52,808 bases of DNA, taken from assembly GCA_002290555.1 (NCBI GenBank), contig NEUK01000064.1:1-52808 (forward strand), written 5' to 3'. The stretch comes from Spartobacteria bacterium AMD-G4. Lineage in GTDB: Bacteria > Verrucomicrobiota > Verrucomicrobiia > Chthoniobacterales > Terrimicrobiaceae. Below are positions 8,102 to 16,889 of the stretch, piece after piece. The position numbers and the translations under genes were made by a program. The notes beneath the pieces are model-generated. The model saw only the letters and a program-made list of their open reading frames with translations. It had not been told where the DNA came from and made no database searches. Position 1 is the first letter of the stretch. Every line of letters begins with the position of its first letter.

Positions 8102-9808
8102 TTACTCGTCCAACACCTGGAGTTCGCTGGATGTCACACGCACGACTTCCTCCACCGATGTGACACCGTGGGAGACAGTCTCCCAGCCCGCCCTGCGAAG
8201 CGGGATCATGCCCTCGCGGATGGCAAGCTCGCGGAGTTCGTTCGCCGGGGAACGGCGCTGGATGAGTTCCTGCATGCGGGGCGTCATCTGGCAGATTTCG
8301 AAAATGGCTGTCCGGCCTGAGAAGCCCGTATTGCGGCAGTGAGGGCAACCGACAGGGCGTCGGATTTTATCCGTCCACTCGAGTGGGAAGCCGATGGCTG
8401 TCAGATCATCGGTTTTATATTCGGCGGGCTGAGAACAATGCTTGCACAGGCGGCGAACGAGGCGTTGTGCGATGAAGGCGCGAACGGCGGATCCGACCAG
8501 GAATGGCTCCACGCCCATGTCCAAGAGGCGCGTGATACCGCCTACGGCGTCGTTTGTGTGAAGGGTGCTAAAGACCAGGTGGCCTGTGAGGGCGGCCCGA
8601 ATGGCAATCTCCGTTGTTTCCAGATCGCGCATTTCACCCACCATAACGATGTTCGGATCGCCGCGCAGAATGCTTCGCAGGGCGGTGGCAAATGTCAGAT
8701 CGATTTCCGGCTTCACTGCGATTTGGATGACCCCGTTTAGTTTGTGCTCGACGGGGTCTTCGATCGTGACGATGCGGCGCTCCATCGAGTTGATGGCGTT
8801 CAGAAAAGTGTAGAGCGAGGTGCTTTTTCCCGAGCCTGTGGGGCCTGTCACAAGCACGATGCCATTCGGGATGGAGATGAGAGTGCGGATGCGCTTCTCG
8901 TTCTCGGGATCGAGCCCGAGGCCGGAGAAGTCAAATTGTTGCTGGCCGAGGAGACGCAGGCTCACGCTTTCGCCGTTCACACTGGGAATCGTGGCCACGC
9001 GGACATCGATCGGTTGACCCGCAATTTCAAGAGCGATACGCCCGTCCTGAGGACGCCGGCGCTCGGCGATATCGAGGCCCGACATGATTTTGAGGCGCGA
9101 GATCAACGAGTCCTGAAGCATCTTGATCCGCTGGGGAACGGGGACCTCCTGCAGCACGCCGTCGATGCGGTAGCGGATGCGGAGGTCGTGGCCGAGTGGC
9201 TCGAAGTGGATGTCGGTCGCGCCTTGATGGAGGCCCTCGCGAAGGATTTGGTTTACGAACTTCATCACCGAGGCCTCCGAGTCGTCCTCGTCGATGACAT
9301 TGATCTCCTCTTTTGCTCCGCCTGGCAGGTCGTCCTCGCGGCCCTCGAGCAGCTCCTCAAAGGTATCCGCTCCCACGCCGTAGGTTTTTTTGAGTATTTC
9401 AACCAAGCGATTGCGCGAGGTCATGACGAGACTCACCGGACCGCGCCAATGCTGTGTCACGGCTTGGCATGCGGCGTAGTCGAAGGGGTCAAAGGTCAAG
9501 AGGCTCAACTCGCCGCCGGGGACTGCGGCCTCGGGCAAAACAATCTGGCCCAGTGCGAGTCGGGCGGGGAAATTATCCCTCACGTTTTCAATCGGGGCGA
9601 CATCCTCCTCTTCCCGCCAGGGGATATTCAATTCCGAGGCGAGGGCTTTGAGGAATGGCAATTCCACCACCAGCTTGGCATCGAGCAGGGCTGCGATCGG
9701 CGAGCGCTGGGAAAAGGCGGCGCGATCGAGGACATCGCGGCATTTTTCCGGTTCGCTCGAGCCTGTGAGTTCAGCCAGCCGAAGAAGGTCGTCAGTTGTA
9801 TTGATCAT
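8102..9808 (-). CDS. gspE: Type II secretion ATPase GspE
   Basis: 568 residues. The hexameric ATPase drives pseudopilus extension. Domain order is an N-terminal MshEN/GspE_N-like domain (about 1-150), a linker, and a RecA-like ATPase with Walker A TGPTGSGKSTSLY (near residue 325), the Asp box, Walker B VMVGEMRDLETTEIA and His box HLVFSTLHTNDA. The tetracysteine metal-binding insert characteristic of GspE/PilB follows, as CKHC and CPHC pairs. All catalytic motifs are intact. The start at 9808 overlaps the 3' end of gspD by 17 nt, so translation is coupled. Confidence 0.96.
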   Translation of the reverse strand: MINTTDDLLRLAELTGSSEPEKCRDVLDRAAFSQRSPIAALLDAKLVVELPFLKALASELNIPWREEEDVAPIENVRDNFPARLALGQIVLPEAAVPGGELSLLTFDPFDYAACQAVTQHWRGPVSLVMTSRNRLVEILKKTYGVGADTFEELLEGREDDLPGGAKEEINVIDEDDSEASVMKFVNQILREGLHQGATDIHFEPLGHDLRIRYRIDGVLQEVPVPQRIKMLQDSLISRLKIMSGLDIAERRRPQDGRIALEIAGQPIDVRVATIPSVNGESVSLRLLGQQQFDFSGLGLDPENEKRIRTLISIPNGIVLVTGPTGSGKSTSLYTFLNAINSMERRIVTIEDPVEHKLNGVIQIAVKPEIDLTFATALRSILRGDPNIVMVGEMRDLETTEIAIRAALTGHLVFSTLHTNDAVGGITRLLDMGVEPFLVGSAVRAFIAQRLVRRLCKHCSQPAEYKTDDLTAIGFPLEWTDKIRRPVGCPHCRNTGFSGRTAIFEICQMTPRMQELIQRRSPANELRELAIREGMIPLRRAGWETVSHGVTSVEEVVRVTSSELQVLDE

Positions 9809-12140
9809 TTGTCCAAGGCCAGCGGAATTTTTTCTTCTTCTCGGGCGGCAGGGGTGTGGGAGTCCAGACGGCCGGTGGGCCTTTCTGCTCGGCGATGGGA
9901 GCCGTCATGGCTTGGCCATCGCGGCCAAGCGGGGAGCGGTCGCCCTCGTAGGCACTCGCTTTCATCATTTCATGATTCGAGTCCACCACGAACGGCTGGA
10001 TCATCACAATGAGTTCGTTTTTCCGGATTTTGGATTGGGTTCTTCCACCGAGGAGCGACCCGATGACTGGAATTTCTGAAATGTAAGGCATGCCTTCGAC
10101 GCCCCGCTCCTTGTCTTCGGAAATGAGACCTCCGAGAACGATGGTCGCCCCGTTTGGCACGCGGACGCTTGTGGTGATTTCTTGAGTGGAAATGATGGGC
10201 ACCTTGTTGCCCGAGATGGTATCCGTGCCGATCACATTGTCATTCGTTTGGGCGATGATGAGGTTGACCTCGCGGTCGGAGTTGATGAGGGGAATGACCT
10301 CGAGCTTCAGCACGACATCCTGGTATTGAATGTTCGAGGTGATAGCGCTCCCGTTCCCACTGGTTCCGCCTCCTGTGGCGGATGTCAGGGATTGGGTGGG
10401 CACGGGCACTTTCTGTCCCGAGAGGATCGTCGCCTTCCGGTTGTTCGTTGTGTAAATGACAGGTCGCGACAGGGTGCGAAAGCGATCGGTGCTCTCGAGA
10501 AAGCGAGCAAAGACATCCACAGAATCTGCGATCGTTCCATAAATGGTGAGACCGGCAAGGGAAGACAGGCCGTTCGTTGCCAAAGAACTCGGATTGACGA
10601 TGGATGCGGCATTTGGAAACACATTTGAGGGGAGAAGATTTGGGCTGAGCGATGAGGCGGCGACACCACTGGCGTCACTGTTCCCAAGGAGGTTATTGAG
10701 CGGTTGCAATCCCTTATTGCGGATGAGATAGCTGACGCCGTAATCCACGCCTTTGCTTAGCCGGAGTTGGCCGATGACGACTGCGAGGTAGACCTGCTTG
10801 GGGCGGGTGTCGAGAAGGTCCAAGATCTGTTTTGCGCGCGCCTTGCTCTCCGGTGGGCCAAAAATGATGATGCTATTCGAGTTATTGTCCGCAATGAGCC
10901 GGATTTCTCCGATGGTGGCAGATTGGGGCGCGCCTTGTTGGGACTCGTTGCTTAGGCGATCTGGCTTGCTGATGCCGTCGCCCCCCATGCCGCCGAGGCC
11001 TCCAGAGGAATTGTTGTTTGAGTTCTGATTGAGGGCATTGTTATTGGAGCCGTTTTGGGATGTCTGTCCCGTGCCACCTTGTGTTTCGGAATCTTTGTCC
11101 GAGAGCATATCTGTGAGGACAGGAAAGACATCGTTCACCGGGACATAATTGAGGACGCGCGTGAGCGGTTGCTCAAAGTTCCCGGCGGAATCAAGTTGTG
11201 AGATGACATCGCGGACATAGCGGTAATTTTCGACGCGGGTTACGACGAGGATGCGATTGGTGCGCTTGTCAGCAAGGAATTTGGCTTTTCCGGAAATGAG
11301 GCGGTCTTCGTAACGGGCGCCTGAGGCTCCTCCTGTGGCCTGTGGGGCTTCGGGATTCTGCGGATTGGCTGGGGTCTGTGGTTGCGTGTTGGCGCCTTTT
11401 GACTTTGAGGCCTCTTCCTTGCCAAACATCTCGTCGAGGACTTCAACGACGCGTTCGGCATTGGCGCGCTGGAGTTGAACGAACTCGGTGACCACTCTGG
11501 CCGGTTCCACATCGATGAGGTCGAGAATGCCAAGGGCCTTGCGGATGACAGGCGTTTTATCCGTAAGGATGATGGCGTTGGTGTTTGGCACCGGAACCAC
11601 GGAACCATACGCGTTGATCTGCACGACGCCCTGCACTACCGCGATGGCCTCCTCGGGCGAAATGAAGGAGAGAGGTTTGTAGAAGCTGAACACCTTGTCT
11701 CCGTCGGAAGGGAGGGACTGAATCTCGCTCAGAAGCGGAAGACCCTCGGTGCGCGGCGCACGGCTGGGGCCGAGGATTTTGATCGTCTGGTCGTCCACAG
11801 GAACGATGCTGTAGTTGTTCATCAACAGCGAACTTTCAATGATCGCGATGGCATCCTCACGGCTCACTGGCTTGGCCACCATGATCGAGAGCTCCTGACC
11901 CGCAAGGTTCGAGTCGCGAATGATGCGCTTGCCCGTGAGTGTTTCGTAGAAGGAAATGACATCCAGCACCGAGTTGCGCGGGAAAGTGATGCTCACCGAT
12001 TCCGCAGGGCGGGGAGGCGCAGGCGGAGCCAGAGTCGGAGTGACAGGTGCGCCCGGGGGCAGAACTTGAGGCGTCTGGGCTGCGAGAGGCACTGCACACA
12101 GGAGTATGCATGGAATGACAGATAGTATGTGGCGTTTCAT
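9792..12140 (-). CDS. gspD: Type II secretion outer-membrane secretin GspD
   Basis: 782 residues with a signal peptide (MKRHILSVIPCILLCAVPLAA). The N0/N1 region includes ITFPRNSVLDVISFYETLTG. The N2-N3 repeats have a Ser/Asn/Gly-rich loop (residues ~350-385, rich in SNNNALNQNSNNN). The C-terminal secretin barrel carries the consensus VPNGATIVLGGLI followed by GMPYISEIPVIGSLL. The protein forms the outer-membrane channel. The ATG overlaps the stop of the preceding GspC-like gene as ATGA. No pilotin gene (gspS) is visible nearby. Confidence 0.96.
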   Translation of the reverse strand: MKRHILSVIPCILLCAVPLAAQTPQVLPPGAPVTPTLAPPAPPRPAESVSITFPRNSVLDVISFYETLTGKRIIRDSNLAGQELSIMVAKPVSREDAIAIIESSLLMNNYSIVPVDDQTIKILGPSRAPRTEGLPLLSEIQSLPSDGDKVFSFYKPLSFISPEEAIAVVQGVVQINAYGSVVPVPNTNAIILTDKTPVIRKALGILDLIDVEPARVVTEFVQLQRANAERVVEVLDEMFGKEEASKSKGANTQPQTPANPQNPEAPQATGGASGARYEDRLISGKAKFLADKRTNRILVVTRVENYRYVRDVISQLDSAGNFEQPLTRVLNYVPVNDVFPVLTDMLSDKDSETQGGTGQTSQNGSNNNALNQNSNNNSSGGLGGMGGDGISKPDRLSNESQQGAPQSATIGEIRLIADNNSNSIIIFGPPESKARAKQILDLLDTRPKQVYLAVVIGQLRLSKGVDYGVSYLIRNKGLQPLNNLLGNSDASGVAASSLSPNLLPSNVFPNAASIVNPSSLATNGLSSLAGLTIYGTIADSVDVFARFLESTDRFRTLSRPVIYTTNNRKATILSGQKVPVPTQSLTSATGGGTSGNGSAITSNIQYQDVVLKLEVIPLINSDREVNLIIAQTNDNVIGTDTISGNKVPIISTQEITTSVRVPNGATIVLGGLISEDKERGVEGMPYISEIPVIGSLLGGRTQSKIRKNELIVMIQPFVVDSNHEMMKASAYEGDRSPLGRDGQAMTAPIAEQKGPPAVWTPTPLPPEKKKKFRWPWTNDQYN

Positions 12141-12712
12141 TGATTAGGGACAGGCTGGGCGGCTGGTGGTTGGCCGGAAATCACACGGCGGCGGATGACG
12201 CGTCTAGGCGCCTCATTTCCATTGGTTGGGGCTGGCTGAACGGCTGCGGCGCCCGGAGGTTGAGGCGGAGTGCCAGGCTGCTTGGGCAATTGAGGGTTCA
12301 TTGGCATCTGTGGCGGAGGTTGAGCCTCCGTGGGGAGTTCTGCGTAGCGAATGGTCGTTTCCTGGCCTTCGATTCGGATCCGGGCGCTCATGTTTTTCGG
12401 GTCCGCTTCCGGTTTGTAGTCGAGGAGTTGGTTATTGGCGGAATCCGGTTTGATGCCGAGCATGTGGCGAACCTGGGTGTTTTTATCCAGAATGAAAACC
12501 ACGGCCTCGTTGTTGATGGTGGCGGCTCCTGTCAGAAAAAAGCGATCCGCCCTGGGAGCGCTTTCCTCGGCAGTGGGAAGAGAGAAAGGCGAGCGGGTGA
12601 GGAGAACTTGGAATTTTTCCATCGAACGCTGCTCCATCCAAGGCGCATTGTCCTCTGCGTGGATAAGAACGCTCGTCGCCGAGAGAATGAAAATGGCAAG
12701 TGGTGTTCTCAT
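12137..12712 (-). CDS. Periplasmic T2SS accessory protein, GspC/PilP-like (putative)
   Basis: 191 residues with a cleavable signal peptide (MRTPLAIFILSATSVLIHA). A compact domain of about 90 residues follows: FFLTGAATINNEAVVFILDK, then HMLGIKPDS and MSARIRIEGQETTIRY. The C-terminal tail is long and Pro/Gln-rich. The central segment has the layout of the GspC homology region or PilP beta-domain, which docks on the secretin N0 domain. There is no inner-membrane anchor apart from the signal sequence and no PDZ domain. It sits between gspM and gspD with ATGA overlaps on both sides, exactly where a secretin-docking subunit would be expected. Function is inferred from position and fold pattern; primary similarity to GspC is weak. 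Confidence 0.55.
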   Translation of the reverse strand: MRTPLAIFILSATSVLIHAEDNAPWMEQRSMEKFQVLLTRSPFSLPTAEESAPRADRFFLTGAATINNEAVVFILDKNTQVRHMLGIKPDSANNQLLDYKPEADPKNMSARIRIEGQETTIRYAELPTEAQPPPQMPMNPQLPKQPGTPPQPPGAAAVQPAPTNGNEAPRRVIRRRVISGQPPAAQPVPNQ

Positions 12713-13263
12713 TCGGAGGCGGTTGGTGCGGGATTGGAGTCCAAGGAGCGGAAATACTGGCGGATTTCCATTTCCACAACCACATTTGGTGGCTCGTTGT
12801 CACTGCGGATCATCATTTTCTCCACCGAGCGCCAGGCGGTGGGATTTTGGATTTCAAAGAGAAATGTCGCCACACCTGAGAACGGACCGGTGATTTTTGT
12901 TTGAAGCACCGCTGCGAGAGCTCCCTCGGCATTCTCGCCGGGAAGTAGAGTTTCCTCCGCGATTTTGAGACCGGACTTTTCAGCGATGGACCGCACCATG
13001 TTGAGGAGTCCTGTATTTGCGGCATCCGCCTTCTCGGTGGGCGAGGGGTGCTGTTGCATCCAGTCGCGAGCGGCCTCAAGTTCCTCTGCGGCGGTCATCC
13101 AAGATCGGGATGTCGAGAGGGCCGAACGCGTCTCCGAGATTGCGGCGGAAACCCCCGCGCGGTGGTTTAGCCAAACACGAATGGCAAGGAGGTTCACAGC
13201 GAGGAACACGGCCGCGCTGAAGATTAGGAGCAAGCGTGTTTCACTCTTCGCCAGTTTTCGCAT
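12709..13263 (-). CDS. GspM/PilO-like T2SS inner-membrane protein
   Basis: 184 residues if started at the ATG at 13263, which has AAGGAG nine bases upstream; an earlier in-frame ATG at 13287 lacks a ribosome binding site. The architecture is that of GspM/PilO: a short cytoplasmic tail, one transmembrane helix (LLLIFSAAVFLAVNLLAI), a helical stretch with SETRSALSTSRSWMTAAEELEAARDW as probable coiled coil, then a ferredoxin-like periplasmic domain ending in VVVEMEIRQYF. It partners with the GspL-like protein in the assembly platform. It overlaps gspL by about 23 nt and the GspC-like gene by ATGA. Confidence 0.75.
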   Translation of the reverse strand: MRKLAKSETRLLLIFSAAVFLAVNLLAIRVWLNHRAGVSAAISETRSALSTSRSWMTAAEELEAARDWMQQHPSPTEKADAANTGLLNMVRSIAEKSGLKIAEETLLPGENAEGALAAVLQTKITGPFSGVATFLFEIQNPTAWRSVEKMMIRSDNEPPNVVVEMEIRQYFRSLDSNPAPTASE

Positions 13264-14458
13264 CGGGTCGTGCTCCTTCCATTTCAAATCTCACTTTGTT
13301 GCGGCCGGCCAATTGAGGTTGGCGGGATGTCCAGTCGTAATCCTGCAGAAGCGGATTTTTTTTCACGCGCTCAAAAAATTCATAAGCCTGGGCGACATCT
13401 GTGGCCTCACCGGCAATCGCCAGGCGTCCATTGTCATAGTTGTATTGCGTCAAGCGAACCTGTTCTCCGGGTATCTCCATGGCGACAGCGGAAAGTTGAT
13501 CAATAGCGAATGTCTGGGGGTCGATGGTGAAGCGGAAATTTTTCCACGCTGTGACGAGTTCCTGGGCCTTGGCAGCGCTCGATGCGATCGTTTTTAGTTC
13601 GGCGTTGAGGCGGTGCAATTGGAATCGCTGCCATCCCAAGTCGGCAGCGGCGAAAAACAAGATCACAGCGTAAATGGCCAATCCCACTGTGGTCAAAGAA
13701 GCCAAACGTTTCAGGCGCAAGCGGGAGAGCAGCGCGGCGCGAGCCGTTGGCGGCGCGGCATTGCTCAAGTGCGTCGGCAACTGCGGAGCCGGATGCTCTT
13801 TTTCGATTTCAAAATCCAGGCGCAGCGCGTGACCAAGCGATGAGGCATCCTCATCCGCAAAACTTCCGATGAGTCGTAGTTTGGCAGGAAGGCGGGTGAT
13901 GACACCTTCAGCCTTCAGGCGCATAGCCGTTCGCGCAATGGCTCCGCAAAAAGCTCTTCCGGGGTTGGCATCCCCCGTGGCAGCGAAGAACACACACATG
14001 TCCTCACGGTAAATCCCGAAGCAGAGGCTCCCCTGTTCTTTCCACACGAGAATATCTGCTCCTGCAGGATTGAAGAGCCGTGCGGGAATCTCAAAGCTCT
14101 TGGCCTTTTTCAGGTATTCGTGAGCCGTTTCGTCATCTGTCGCCGCCAGCGCCAGGACGAGCGAACGGCCTTCTTTTTCGAAAATAGGGACAGTGAAAAC
14201 CTCCGCATCCTTTCGAAGAAGATGGCGGCTTGTCAATTCAAGCTCCGCCAGTTCTGTGGCATCGCCTTGCGAGGCGACCCACAATGGCATGGAAAGCACG
14301 CTGCGCGAGGGCAAGGCCAGAAGGAGATGGGCTGCAGAATCCAGGGACTTCTCGAAGAACGATTGCTCAAGAGCCGGTTCTCCTTTGAGAGGAAACTTCC
14401 AAAGCTCCCAGCCTTCCGCACCGGGTCTCAAGACCGCATCGGGAGTGGGGTGTTTCAT
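13241..14458 (-). CDS. gspL: GspL-like T2SS platform protein (PilM-PilN-type architecture)
   Basis: 405 residues from the ATG at 14458, which overlaps the gspK stop as ATGA; the frame stays open further upstream but that would run inside gspK. The N-terminal ~260 residues form a cytoplasmic actin-like (PilM/GspL) domain. A transmembrane helix (TTVGLAIYAVILFFAAADLG, near residue 290) follows. A periplasmic PilN-like part has a coiled-coil lead (RFQLHRLNAELKTIASSAAKA) and a ferredoxin-like fold. The protein recruits GspE to the membrane through its cytoplasmic domain. Assignment rests on architecture and operon position; sequence similarity to enterobacterial GspL is low. Confidence 0.78.
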   Translation of the reverse strand: MKHPTPDAVLRPGAEGWELWKFPLKGEPALEQSFFEKSLDSAAHLLLALPSRSVLSMPLWVASQGDATELAELELTSRHLLRKDAEVFTVPIFEKEGRSLVLALAATDDETAHEYLKKAKSFEIPARLFNPAGADILVWKEQGSLCFGIYREDMCVFFAATGDANPGRAFCGAIARTAMRLKAEGVITRLPAKLRLIGSFADEDASSLGHALRLDFEIEKEHPAPQLPTHLSNAAPPTARAALLSRLRLKRLASLTTVGLAIYAVILFFAAADLGWQRFQLHRLNAELKTIASSAAKAQELVTAWKNFRFTIDPQTFAIDQLSAVAMEIPGEQVRLTQYNYDNGRLAIAGEATDVAQAYEFFERVKKNPLLQDYDWTSRQPQLAGRNKVRFEMEGARPDAKTGEE

Positions 14459-15366
14459 TGCTCCTCCCAGCTCATGATTTGCCCTGGCGCTCTGGTCGGT
14501 GCGATAACGACAATTTTGTGTGAGACGCCCCCGCACCAGCCTCTGCTCTCGATCCGGCGTATATCCCCGGATGTGTCGAAAAACTCCAGTAGTGCCGCGC
14601 GCTGCCTGCCTCCGGCTCCCAAAAAGTCCGCCACAGCCTCGATGGATTCCAGTTTTTCGTCATCAGCCGTGTTTTCCAAACCATCAAGTCCGGCGCGGAC
14701 TTCGATGAGCGATTGGCATTGAATAGGCGTGAGATCGGCGAGTGCCACAAGGATCGGTTGCGTTGCATGTTGGATGCTGAGTTTGCCACTATACCAGATG
14801 GTGAAGGTGTCGCGCCAGCCTTGCTTCGATGCCAGAAGCGGGGCCAAATTCATGATCGACTCCATCTCGCGAATGTGCTTGAGAGGGCGGTTCGCCGGGT
14901 ATCCCGGTCGCCCGGCCCGCTCGTATTCGCCGCGCTCGGCCCCTTTCAGAGAAAGGAAATCATCACCATCAATCCAGTCTTGAAGTCCATCGATGGCAGC
15001 TTCAGCCACGCTCAATTCCGCGCCCCAGTTTGCAAACAAGCGGTTGAAAATGGGTCTGTTTCCCGACTGGATCCAGAAGTTGGGATTGATTCTGGCCGCT
15101 TCGTTGGTGAGTTTGACCTCATGGCCTTCAGTTTCTTTGTTGCCATGGCGGAGGAGCGGATTTCCTGCTTCGACGTCGGGATTCATGCCCAGCGCAATTC
15201 CGTTCAGGGCCATTTGACGGGCCACAAATTTTCTTTCCGCGAGCGATTCGCTTTCAATCCATCCGCGCACCACCCCCCCCGTGAGCACAACGAGCCCGGC
15301 CAGAAAAGCAATGCACCACAGAACGAGTGGCAATGCGATAGCCTGGATTTTGCTGCGAGGCTTCAT
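14455..15366 (-). CDS. gspK: Type II secretion minor pseudopilin GspK
   Basis: 303 residues. GspK caps the pseudopilus tip with GspI and GspJ. The N-terminal hydrophobic helix is IALPLVLWCIAFLAGLVVL, preceded by a short basic leader ending QA. It lacks the usual Glu at +5, as is normal for GspK. The large alpha domain carries the family blocks SVAEAAIDGLQDWIDGD, AERGEYERAGRPGYPANRPL and LIEVRAGLDG. The residue before the predicted cleavage site is Ala instead of Gly. The start overlaps the gspJ stop (ATGA). Confidence 0.92.
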   Translation of the reverse strand: MKPRSKIQAIALPLVLWCIAFLAGLVVLTGGVVRGWIESESLAERKFVARQMALNGIALGMNPDVEAGNPLLRHGNKETEGHEVKLTNEAARINPNFWIQSGNRPIFNRLFANWGAELSVAEAAIDGLQDWIDGDDFLSLKGAERGEYERAGRPGYPANRPLKHIREMESIMNLAPLLASKQGWRDTFTIWYSGKLSIQHATQPILVALADLTPIQCQSLIEVRAGLDGLENTADDEKLESIEAVADFLGAGGRQRAALLEFFDTSGDIRRIESRGWCGGVSHKIVVIAPTRAPGQIMSWEEQ

Positions 15367-16043
15367 TGGGGATTTGAGTTGTTATTCCCTTGTTTGACTC
15401 CCTCCGGCGGTGCTGCGGGAGGGGCGAGGGGTGGAACCCAGAATTGGACATCGATCGGCGCTCCAGCCATCGGATCATACGAGAACTGCAAGCGAACAAG
15501 TTGAGGTCTGCCCACGCCCTCGGGCCATTCCTCGACCCATTCGTTGGCATTAAAAAACAACCACTTCACGCGGCTTGCTCCAGGTAGGAGGGGAACCCAC
15601 GGGCCCATGGTCACCAGCCGCTCCATTTCTGATGTGTCGATTTCATTCGGCACCCTGAGAATGGAAAAGACCCTCGAGCCATCTGCTCGAGGCCGTGCAG
15701 CCAGAAGAAGCGATCCTCCTCCCAGGCTGGACACTCCGAAGGCTCCCGATGTTTCTGCAAAAACCAACTCCGGCACGGGAGCGCCCCGGGATGATTGGGA
15801 GATACGAAGCGAAATCTTGCCGTCCGCAGGTAGGTTGAGAAATGCTTCACGGGTGATGCGTAAGAAAGCTTCCAGCCGACGCGCCGAGGCTTGCTCTTCC
15901 ATCACGGCCTTCGACGCCTCCAGGGCAGCGAAGGAAATCGAGTAAACTGCGCCGCTCAACAGCCCTAAGATCATGAGCGCCATGATCACCTCAAAGAGTG
16001 TGAATCCAGACTGCTTATTTCCGCAGCATTTTGCCCTCCTCAT
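15363..16043 (-). CDS. gspJ: Type II secretion minor pseudopilin GspJ
   Basis: 226 residues with a class III (prepilin) signal: a basic leader MRRAKCCGNKQSG, then FTLFEVIMALMILGLLSGAV, with Gly at -1 and Glu at +5. The C-terminal globular part ends in a Pro-rich stretch (VPPLAPPAAPPEG). It is a component of the pseudopilus tip complex. It lies between gspI and gspK with ATGA overlaps on each side. Confidence 0.88.
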   Translation of the reverse strand: MRRAKCCGNKQSGFTLFEVIMALMILGLLSGAVYSISFAALEASKAVMEEQASARRLEAFLRITREAFLNLPADGKISLRISQSSRGAPVPELVFAETSGAFGVSSLGGGSLLLAARPRADGSRVFSILRVPNEIDTSEMERLVTMGPWVPLLPGASRVKWLFFNANEWVEEWPEGVGRPQLVRLQFSYDPMAGAPIDVQFWVPPLAPPAAPPEGVKQGNNNSNPQ

Positions 16044-16414
16044 GGCCTGTAAACTAAGATTTCTGCGATTTCTTTCACTCCCCCGCGAGCGGGTTCAGCC
16101 GTGACTTTCAGCTTCCACATACCGGGGAGAATCGCGTTGTTTGTATTTCGGATTTCCGCCTGCTCGAATGTTTCCAATACGCGGATGCCACTATTGGTGC
16201 GCGCTTCGATTTCGCGTTTGCCATCGAGCGGAGGGTTTGCCATTGCGGCGGCCAGGCTGGACTCGATCATCGCACGGGCCCGCATCCTTTCCCTCGCATT
16301 GAGGGCCGCATCCATCGCAGATTGAAGAGCCATGGCCAATCCGGTCACAGCCACGGCAAAAACGCCCAGAGCAATCAAAACCTCAAACAGAGTGAAGGCT
16401 TTTTTAGTTCTCAT
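16040..16414 (-). CDS. gspI: Type II secretion minor pseudopilin GspI
   Basis: 124 residues, the usual GspI size. The prepilin leader is very short (MRTKKA) and is followed by FTLFEVLIALGVFAVAVTGL. The +5 Glu is present, but the residue before the scissile bond is Ala, not Gly. The C-terminal domain includes GMWKLKVTAEPARGGVKE, matching the GspI beta-sheet end. It starts 11 nt inside the gspH 3' end and overlaps gspJ by ATGA. Confidence 0.88.
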   Translation of the reverse strand: MRTKKAFTLFEVLIALGVFAVAVTGLAMALQSAMDAALNARERMRARAMIESSLAAAMANPPLDGKREIEARTNSGIRVLETFEQAEIRNTNNAILPGMWKLKVTAEPARGGVKEIAEILVYRP

Positions 16415-16889
16415 CGGTCAGGATCGAGGCCGTTAAAGGATCGAATTTTAAAATAAGGGACTCGTCTTTATTGGCAATGCGTAGCGTGAGTGGATCACAG
16501 ATTCCTGCTCCATTGAATTCCCAATATTCATCCCGCTGGGGTTTGCGGAAGCGGTTTTCCGTGAAGCGCATCAACTGCAGCTTCCAACCCTTGGGCAGCT
16601 GGGTGGCTGGAATGCCATCTCCTCCGAGGAGTCCAGACTCCTCCAGCTTAAGGCGTCTGGCCTCGCCGGTCTCCAGTGCTTTCAGGTGGGCTGCCTGCAC
16701 AGTTTTTTCGATTTCCTGGACAATCTCCTCCGTCGGCGAGGTTCTCCAAGAACTTGTGATCAGCGGAACTGTCACCCCGAGAAGCACGGCGATGATTCCC
16801 AGTGCTAAGAGAACTTCAAACAGGGTATATGCCCCTTGGGCGTGCCCCTGTCTGATGAGCGGCTTATTTCTCTTTACCTGAGTCATCAT
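16404..16889 (-). CDS. gspH: Type II secretion minor pseudopilin GspH
   Basis: 161 residues from the ATG at 16889 (MMTQVKRNKPLIRQGHAQGA). The frame is open to 16970, but that would extend 27 residues into the gspG coding region and give an implausibly long leader. The prepilin segment is YTLFEVLLALGIIAVLLGVT with Glu at +5 and Ala at -1. The C-terminal domain is compact and acidic/basic mixed (FRKPQRDEYWEFNGAGICDP). It overlaps gspG by 26 nt and gspI by 11 nt, which supports strict co-translation of the pseudopilin genes. Confidence 0.85.
   Translation of the reverse strand: MMTQVKRNKPLIRQGHAQGAYTLFEVLLALGIIAVLLGVTVPLITSSWRTSPTEEIVQEIEKTVQAAHLKALETGEARRLKLEESGLLGGDGIPATQLPKGWKLQLMRFTENRFRKPQRDEYWEFNGAGICDPLTLRIANKDESLILKFDPLTASILTDEN

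Noticed and set aside
8744-10012. 422-residue open frame on the plus strand
   Set aside because: It is the complement of gspE and gspD, whose catalytic and secretin motifs are unmistakable on the minus strand.
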